DNA of 64,000 bases from Pandoraea captiosa. GTDB taxonomy: Bacteria > Pseudomonadota > Gammaproteobacteria > Burkholderiales > Burkholderiaceae. The first letter of the stretch is position 1. Every line of letters starts with the position of its first letter. Below are positions 59,665 to 64,000 of the stretch, piece by piece. The notes below the pieces were generated by a model, which did not search any database, was not told where the DNA came from, and worked only from the letters and a program-made list of their open reading frames with translations. Location: NCBI RefSeq assembly GCF_902459775.1, contig NZ_CABPSQ010000009.1, positions 124,001 through 188,000 of the forward strand. Reading direction: 5' to 3'. The position numbers and the translations under genes were made by a program.

Positions 59665-60568
59665 CGCCGGCGGACGCGCTCAATTGTTCTGCGAGCGCGT
59701 CGCGCGCCTGCGTGACCCACTCCGGCTCGCCGCGACGCGCAGGCAATAGATGGAATTCGGCCTCCGGCAGCGGTGGCAAGCGTCGGCCAGGCATCAGCGA
59801 AGCGATGCGCGCCAGCGACGGCCCCGCGGCCGATGCATTCAGACATGCCACCCCGAGCCCGGCGTTCAACGCGAGTTGCAATCCGGCTACGCCCGACGCC
59901 ACGTGCGCAATCGTGTAAGGCACGTCATGTTCGTCGAGCCAATGCGTGGTGAAGCGATGCAGCGCGCAGGTGTCCGGCAGCACCAGCAAAGGTAACGGCG
60001 CGTTGGTGTCGAGCACGAAATCAGGCGCCGCGACCCAATCGAGCGACTCGCGCCCCAGCGTGCGCGTACCGGCCACGGCGTCGCGCCCAAGCGATTTGCC
60101 GAGCACCCGCATCGACAGCCCAATGTCGAAATCTCCCGTCTCGTAGCCGCTCTCGATCACACCGCTCTTGAGAATCGTCACGTGGATCCGCAATGACGGA
60201 TACGCGACGCCAAGGTGCCGCAGCATGCGGGCCACATCGCCCGGACGGAAGTAGTCCGTAATGGCAAGTCGCAGTTCTCCGGCCAGCGAAAACCCGCGCA
60301 CGTCGTGCCAGGCATGTTCGGACTGAGCGATCAATTGACGCGCATGTCCGAGCAGGCGCTCGCCCGCCGGCGTTGTCGACACGCCCTGCTTGCCGCGTGT
60401 GAACAAGGTCACGCCCACGCGCTCTTCGAGCTTTCGCATCTGCTCGCTCACCGAGGACTGCGACAAGAACACTCGCGGGGCCGCAGCCGAGAGACTTCCC
60501 GCCTCCGCCACCGCAACGAAAGTTCGCAACTGATCGAAATCGAATCCAGGGGCCATGGCGATATCCAT
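59651..60568 (-). CDS. LysR-family transcriptional regulator
   Basis: 305 residues. Winged helix at residues 11-70 (FDQLRTFVAVAEAGSLSAAA, SQSSVSEQMRKLEERVG) and a substrate-binding C-terminal domain. It starts MDIAMAP at 60568; a second ATG at 60556 is possible. Divergent from the tautomerase gene across 133 bp, so it probably controls it. The 3' end overlaps the dioxygenase gene by 14 bp on the opposite strand. Confidence 0.9.
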   Translation of the reverse strand: MDIAMAPGFDFDQLRTFVAVAEAGSLSAAAPRVFLSQSSVSEQMRKLEERVGVTLFTRGKQGVSTTPAGERLLGHARQLIAQSEHAWHDVRGFSLAGELRLAITDYFRPGDVARMLRHLGVAYPSLRIHVTILKSGVIESGYETGDFDIGLSMRVLGKSLGRDAVAGTRTLGRESLDWVAAPDFVLDTNAPLPLLVLPDTCALHRFTTHWLDEHDVPYTIAHVASGVAGLQLALNAGLGVACLNASAAGPSLARIASLMPGRRLPPLPEAEFHLLPARRGEPEWVTQARDALAEQLSASAGVTAR

Positions 60569-60701
60569 TAATGAAACCGATGGATGAAATCGTATATTCC
60601 CGCTTTTCCGATGTCAAACCTCTCCCTAGACTGGAGTCGTTGTCTTCCTCGACACCTCAACGGCTGTCCTCAACGACTATCTTTTTTCAGGAGTTTCCAC
60701 C

Positions 60702-61103
60702 ATGCCGCACATCGTTCTTCAACTCTCGGGCACGCCCGATGACACGCTCTCCCGCCAGGCCGTTCGCGCCGTATCGCAATTGACGGTCGACACACTGCAC
60801 AAGGCCCCGGAAGTGATTGCCGTGACCGTGGACTACATTCCTCACGAGCGCTGGTTCATCGGCGGCGCCCCCCTCTCCGAGCAGGGCAAGAACGCATTTC
60901 ACCTGGACATCAGCGTGACGGACGAGACCAATACGAAAGCCGAAAAGGCGCGCTTCATCGCGCAGGTATTCGAAACGCTCTCGGGGATTCTCGGCAACGT
61001 TCACGAGTGCTCGTACATCCACGTGATCGATGCCCGCGCCGCCGCCTATGGCTACGGTGGACGCACGCAGGAGTATCGGCACCAGCGCGCACCGGCGCTT
61101 TGA
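60702..61103 (+). CDS. Tautomerase-superfamily (4-oxalocrotonate tautomerase-like) protein
   Basis: 133 residues starting MPHIVLQLSG, so after methionine removal Pro1 is available as the catalytic base. The size suggests the MIF/4-OT-like group with a longer C-terminus; ERWFIGG and FHLDISVTDETNTKAEKARF are typical of tautomerase_3-like proteins. Cytosolic and no partner enzyme adjacent, so the substrate is unknown. The ribosome binding site CAGGAG precedes the ATG. Likely controlled by the divergent LysR-type gene. Confidence 0.87.
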   Translation: MPHIVLQLSGTPDDTLSRQAVRAVSQLTVDTLHKAPEVIAVTVDYIPHERWFIGGAPLSEQGKNAFHLDISVTDETNTKAEKARFIAQVFETLSGILGNVHECSYIHVIDARAAAYGYGGRTQEYRHQRAPAL

Positions 61104-61330
61104 TCGTTCGCAAACATCGCTGACCCACGTTGCTCGCACCGCGCATGTCGTGACGGCGACACTGACAATACCGACTGCCTGCCAGTGTCGCCGGATCCTT
61201 TGTTCATGCGGACTCCGGCGGTATGTCACGAAACACTTTCAACACTTTCTTACGACTATTAGCTTCGTCATCGACGCGTCCCCTCGTACGATGAAGGCGT
61301 ACCAACACTTTGCTTTCCAAGGGGGCGAAC

Positions 61331-61705
61331 ATGAAAAAACTGACACTGACCATCGCACTTGTTGCTGCCACGCTCGGCGGCGTTGCCGTGGCGCCCGCCC
61401 ATGCCCAGGTGGGCGTATCGATCAGCATTGGCGCGCCGCCTGCGCCGCGTTACGAGCCAGTCCCGCCGCCGCGTGCGGGCTATGTCTGGGCCCCGGGATA
61501 CTGGGATTGGGACGGTCATCGCCATGCGTGGCGCGACGGCCACTGGGAGCGCGCACGGCCGGGCTACGCCTATCGCGCACCGGCCTGGCATCAGGGTCCG
61601 CATGGCTGGGAACTGAACCGTGGCGGATGGGATCGCGGTGGCCCGGATCATCATGACAATCGCGGCCACGATCACGATCATGACCACGACCGTTATCACG
61701 GATGA
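61331..61705 (+). CDS. WxxGxW/YXWQ-repeat periplasmic protein with His-rich tail
   Basis: 124 residues. A signal peptide MKKLTLTIALVAATLGGVAV... ends at PAHA (residue 27). The mature part carries W-x-x-G-x-W repeats (VWAPGYWDWDG, HAWRDGHWERARPG), a Burkholderiales family of unknown function probably located outside the inner membrane. The last 20 residues are a His/Asp repeat (HDHDHDHDR) that may bind metal. Start ATG 61331 was chosen because a signal peptide begins exactly there. Monocistronic with its own terminator. Confidence 0.85.
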   Translation: MKKLTLTIALVAATLGGVAVAPAHAQVGVSISIGAPPAPRYEPVPPPRAGYVWAPGYWDWDGHRHAWRDGHWERARPGYAYRAPAWHQGPHGWELNRGGWDRGGPDHHDNRGHDHDHDHDRYHG

Positions 61706-61766
61706 CCGTCACCATCTGACGTGCGCTTGCGGCAGCATGCAAGCGCAAAACCGTCATACCCTCCCG

Positions 61767-61797
61767 AAACGCCGGTGCTTATCTGCACCGGCGTTTT
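61767..61797 (+). terminator. Rho-independent terminator
   Basis: Twelve-bp stem AAACGCCGGTGC / GCACCGGCGTTT, loop TTATCT, followed by T. It closes the WxxGxW-protein gene. Confidence 0.85.
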
Positions 61798-61956
61798 GCT
61801 AAGAAAAATCGGTTGGTTGGGCATACGCGTTCCCGCCGTTATCGTTGTCATCCGCTCGCTGCTACCCGCAGCCAGGGTCCCCGTCGACGTCTGTCCGCTC
61901 AAGTGTCGACGATTTCGGGACACACACGGATCAACGAAAACGGAGCCCAACAGGCC

Positions 61957-62802
61957 ATGCATAACAAGACTCACTCACCACGCGCACGCTTCGCTGTTTC
62001 TTCCCTCGCCGCCGCCCTGCTCTCCATCGCCGCGCTCGCGCCGATGGCCGCCCACGCCGACAAGCTCGACGACATCAAGAAAGCCGGTGTGCTGCGCGTC
62101 GCGACATTCGACAGCAATCCGCCTTTCGGCTATGTGGACGCGAAATCGCACAAGATCGTCGGTCTCGATGTCGACTACGCCAAGGCCCTTGCCGACAAGC
62201 TCGGCGTAAAGCTGGAGCTGCAACCGACGAACCCGGCCAACCGCATCCCGTTCCTCACGTCGAAGAAGGTCGATCTCGTGCTGGCCAACTTCACCATTAC
62301 GGAGGAACGCGCCAAGCAAGTCGACTTCAGCATTCCTTACTTCTCCTCGGGTCAGCAGTTCCTGGCGAAGAAGGGCACGCTGTCGTCGCCCGACCAGATC
62401 AACACGCTGCGTATCGGTGCCGACAAGGGCACGACCAACGAAATCACGCTGCGCGAGAAATTCCCGAAGGCCACCATCGTGGCATTCGACGACACGCCCT
62501 TCGCATTCGCCGCATTGCGCACGGGCACCGTGCAGGCGATCACGCAGGACGGTCCGAAGCTCGTCGGTCTGCTCGCCAACGTGCCGGACAAGCAGAACTA
62601 CGAAATCCCCGCCTTCACGATCTCGAACGACTACATGGGGGTTGGCGTGCCCAAGGGCGAGCCGCGCCTGACGGCGTTCGTCAACGATACGTTGCGCGAT
62701 CTGGAGAAGGACGGCACCGCCGCCAACATCTACGACCGCTGGTTCGGTCCGAAGTCGCCGCAGCCATTGCCGCGCCTGTTCAAGATCGGCGACAAGGCCT
62801 GA
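61957..62802 (+). CDS. Polar amino-acid ABC transporter substrate-binding protein
   Basis: 281 residues. Signal peptide of about 34 residues ends APMAAHA; the mature protein begins DKLDDIKKAGVLRVATFDSNPPFGYVD, a typical family-3 solute-binding start. TRP-like hinge blocks: ANFTITEERAKQVDFSIPYF, ADKGTTNEITLREKFP. Ligand probably glutamate/aspartate or another polar amino acid; not certain. Start ATG 61957 leads directly into the signal peptide. First gene of an operon with two permeases. Confidence 0.93.
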   Translation: MHNKTHSPRARFAVSSLAAALLSIAALAPMAAHADKLDDIKKAGVLRVATFDSNPPFGYVDAKSHKIVGLDVDYAKALADKLGVKLELQPTNPANRIPFLTSKKVDLVLANFTITEERAKQVDFSIPYFSSGQQFLAKKGTLSSPDQINTLRIGADKGTTNEITLREKFPKATIVAFDDTPFAFAALRTGTVQAITQDGPKLVGLLANVPDKQNYEIPAFTISNDYMGVGVPKGEPRLTAFVNDTLRDLEKDGTAANIYDRWFGPKSPQPLPRLFKIGDKA

Positions 62803-62846
62803 GCAGGCTTTCGTCCAACGCCTGACGCTTGCCCGTCGGCCTGGCC

Positions 62847-62878
62847 GGGGCGCATGGGATGAGAGCCCCATGCGTGCC
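62847..62878 (+). other. Intercistronic hairpin after the binding-protein gene
   Basis: Stem CGCATGGG / CCCATGCG (62851-62858, 62867-62874). Hairpins between the binding-protein and permease genes often stabilise the upstream transcript and raise binding-protein output. The upstream permease ATG at 62870 sits in the hairpin arm, which favours the later start at 62912. Confidence 0.5.
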
Positions 62879-62911
62879 CGGCATTTGACGTTCTGCATGG
62901 AAACCTTCGTC

Positions 62912-63634
62912 ATGATCGACTGGCTCGCCCCGAAGTATCTCGGCTGGCTGCTGAGCGGCTTCGGTGTCACACTCGCGCTTGCGCTCGCGGCGAGTGCCGC
63001 TGCGACATTGCTCGGCTTCGTGCTCGCCGTCGCACGCAATGCGCACAGCCCCCTGTTCGCACGCCCCGCCGCCACCTTCGTCGCGCTCATGCGCAACACC
63101 CCGCTGCTCGTGCAGCTCTTCTTCTGGTATTTCGGCGTGGCTGCCCTGTTGCCGTCGAGTGCCGTGCAATGGCTCTCCCAAGCGCACGTCTGGCACGTGG
63201 TGCTGTTCGACATTCGCTGGCCGACGCTGGAAACGCTTGCCGGTTTCGTCGGTTTGACGATCTACACGACGGCGTTCATCGGCGAAGAAATCCGCGCCGG
63301 TCTGCGTGGCGTGCCTGCGGGGCAAATGTACGCCGCTGCCGCGCTCGGCCTGAGCCGATTCGCCATCTTCCGTCACGTGGTATTGCCGCAAGCCGTGCGC
63401 ATCGCCATGCCGCCGCTCTTCGGTCAGTACATGAACGTGGTGAAGAACTCGTCGCTGACCATGGCCATCGGACTGGCGGAACTCTCCTATGCCTCGCGGC
63501 AAGTGGAGACGGAGACGTTCAAGACGTTTCAGGCGTTTGGCGTGGCCACGCTGCTCTACATCGGCGCCATCGCCCTGATCGAGGCCGTGAGCATGGCCAC
63601 GACGCATCGCCACGCCGCCGCGCCTTCGCGCTGA
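62912..63634 (+). CDS. Amino-acid ABC transporter permease (GltJ/HisM-like)
   Basis: 240 residues from MIDWLAPKYLGWLL. Five or so helices, and the family signature EEIRAGLRGVPAGQMYAAAA, the EAA loop docking to the ATPase, then LPQAVRIAMPPLFGQY. TPLLVQLFFWYFGV is typical of the GltJ group. Inner membrane; heterodimer with the next gene. An in-frame ATG at 62870 lies in a hairpin, so the later start is preferred. Confidence 0.9.
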   Translation: MIDWLAPKYLGWLLSGFGVTLALALAASAAATLLGFVLAVARNAHSPLFARPAATFVALMRNTPLLVQLFFWYFGVAALLPSSAVQWLSQAHVWHVVLFDIRWPTLETLAGFVGLTIYTTAFIGEEIRAGLRGVPAGQMYAAAALGLSRFAIFRHVVLPQAVRIAMPPLFGQYMNVVKNSSLTMAIGLAELSYASRQVETETFKTFQAFGVATLLYIGAIALIEAVSMATTHRHAAAPSR

Positions 63635-63662
63635 TCTCGCGCGCCGACACCTCTCGCTGCCC

Positions 63663-64000
63663 ATGAACTTCTCCGCCGTACTCGACAACCTGCCTTACCT
63701 GCTGTGGGGCAACTTTCCCGACGGGCCGCTCTCGGGCGCCGCGCTCACCCTCGTGCTCGCCACGGTGAGTGCGATAGCGTCTGGCGTGCTGGGGCTCGCA
63801 GGCGGCATTGCGCTTGCCATGCTGGGCGGGCCGCTGCGTTGGGTGCTGACCTTCGTGATCGGCTTCTTTCGCGCGATACCCGTGCTGATGCTGATCTTCT
63901 GGACGTACTTCCTGCTGCCGATTCTGTTCGGTGTCGACGTTCCCGGACTGGCTACCGTCGCCTGCGCGCTTGCGCTGATCGGCGGCGCGTATCTCTCGCA
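63663..64000 (+). CDS. Amino-acid ABC transporter permease, second subunit (cut by window edge)
   Basis: Begins MNFSAVLDNLPYLLWG and shows ALTLVLATVSAIASGVLGLA and GFFRAIPVLMLIFWTYFLLP, the GltK/HisQ-like start. At least 112 residues are in the window and the C-terminal EAA loop is outside. Follows the first permease by 28 bp; an ATPase gene is expected beyond the edge. Confidence 0.9.
   Translation, partial: MNFSAVLDNLPYLLWGNFPDGPLSGAALTLVLATVSAIASGVLGLAGGIALAMLGGPLRWVLTFVIGFFRAIPVLMLIFWTYFLLPILFGVDVPGLATVACALALIGGAYLS

Overview
The window is a chromosomal stretch of a high-GC betaproteobacterium of the family Burkholderiaceae. The best guess for the genus is Pandoraea. This is an inference from the gene set: a chromosomal OXA-type class D beta-lactamase beside wrbA, an MdtABC-like RND operon with its own two-component system, an H-NS-family protein, TPP-riboswitch-controlled thiC and dense LysR regulators. 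No rRNA, tRNA, CRISPR array, insertion sequence or prophage was recognised. Both edges cut genes: rfbB on the left and an amino-acid ABC permease on the right.

Layout. 1-6.7 kb holds envelope and repair genes: partial rfbB, an AhpD-like protein, msbA, recQ and two family-2 glycosyltransferases. 6.8-10.4 kb is dnaE, which has a glycine-rich insert near its C-terminus. 10.6-12.1 kb encodes the most unusual product, a protein carrying the catalytic signature of the anthrax edema factor / CyaA / ExoY toxin-type nucleotidyl cyclases. 12.3-20.5 kb holds trhO-gluQ, a RhlE-type RNA helicase, a BASS-type transporter divergent from a LysR regulator, a small membrane protein, wrbA and the beta-lactamase. 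20.7-26.1 kb holds a 576-residue orphan, the TPP riboswitch with thiC, and a 387-residue orphan. 26.5-40.7 kb holds a CNNM/CBS membrane protein, the overlapping recC-recB-recD operon, a YccS-like FUSC transporter and a solitary NarL-type regulator.

41.1-53.7 kb is a drug-efflux locus. A periplasmic adaptor, two RND pumps and an outer-membrane lipoprotein run leftward. An OmpR-type regulator and a sensor kinase run rightward. The 607 bp between the two divergent units contain inverted repeats sharing the core GTTACA, which may be operators. 54-55.2 kb is an H-NS-family gene beside about 0.9 kb of AT-rich DNA without a convincing gene. 55.2-61.7 kb holds an acetyltransferase, an MFS exporter, a reactive-sulfur module (two YeeE/YedE-like membrane proteins, a BigR/SqrR-like repressor and a persulfide dioxygenase), a LysR/tautomerase pair and a WxxGxW-repeat periplasmic protein. 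61.9-64 kb starts a polar amino-acid ABC importer.

Short in-frame tandem repeats (6, 9 and 15 bp, and GCC-type triplets) recur across the window. Several create low-complexity tails or inserts in otherwise ordinary proteins, and two touch translation-initiation regions.
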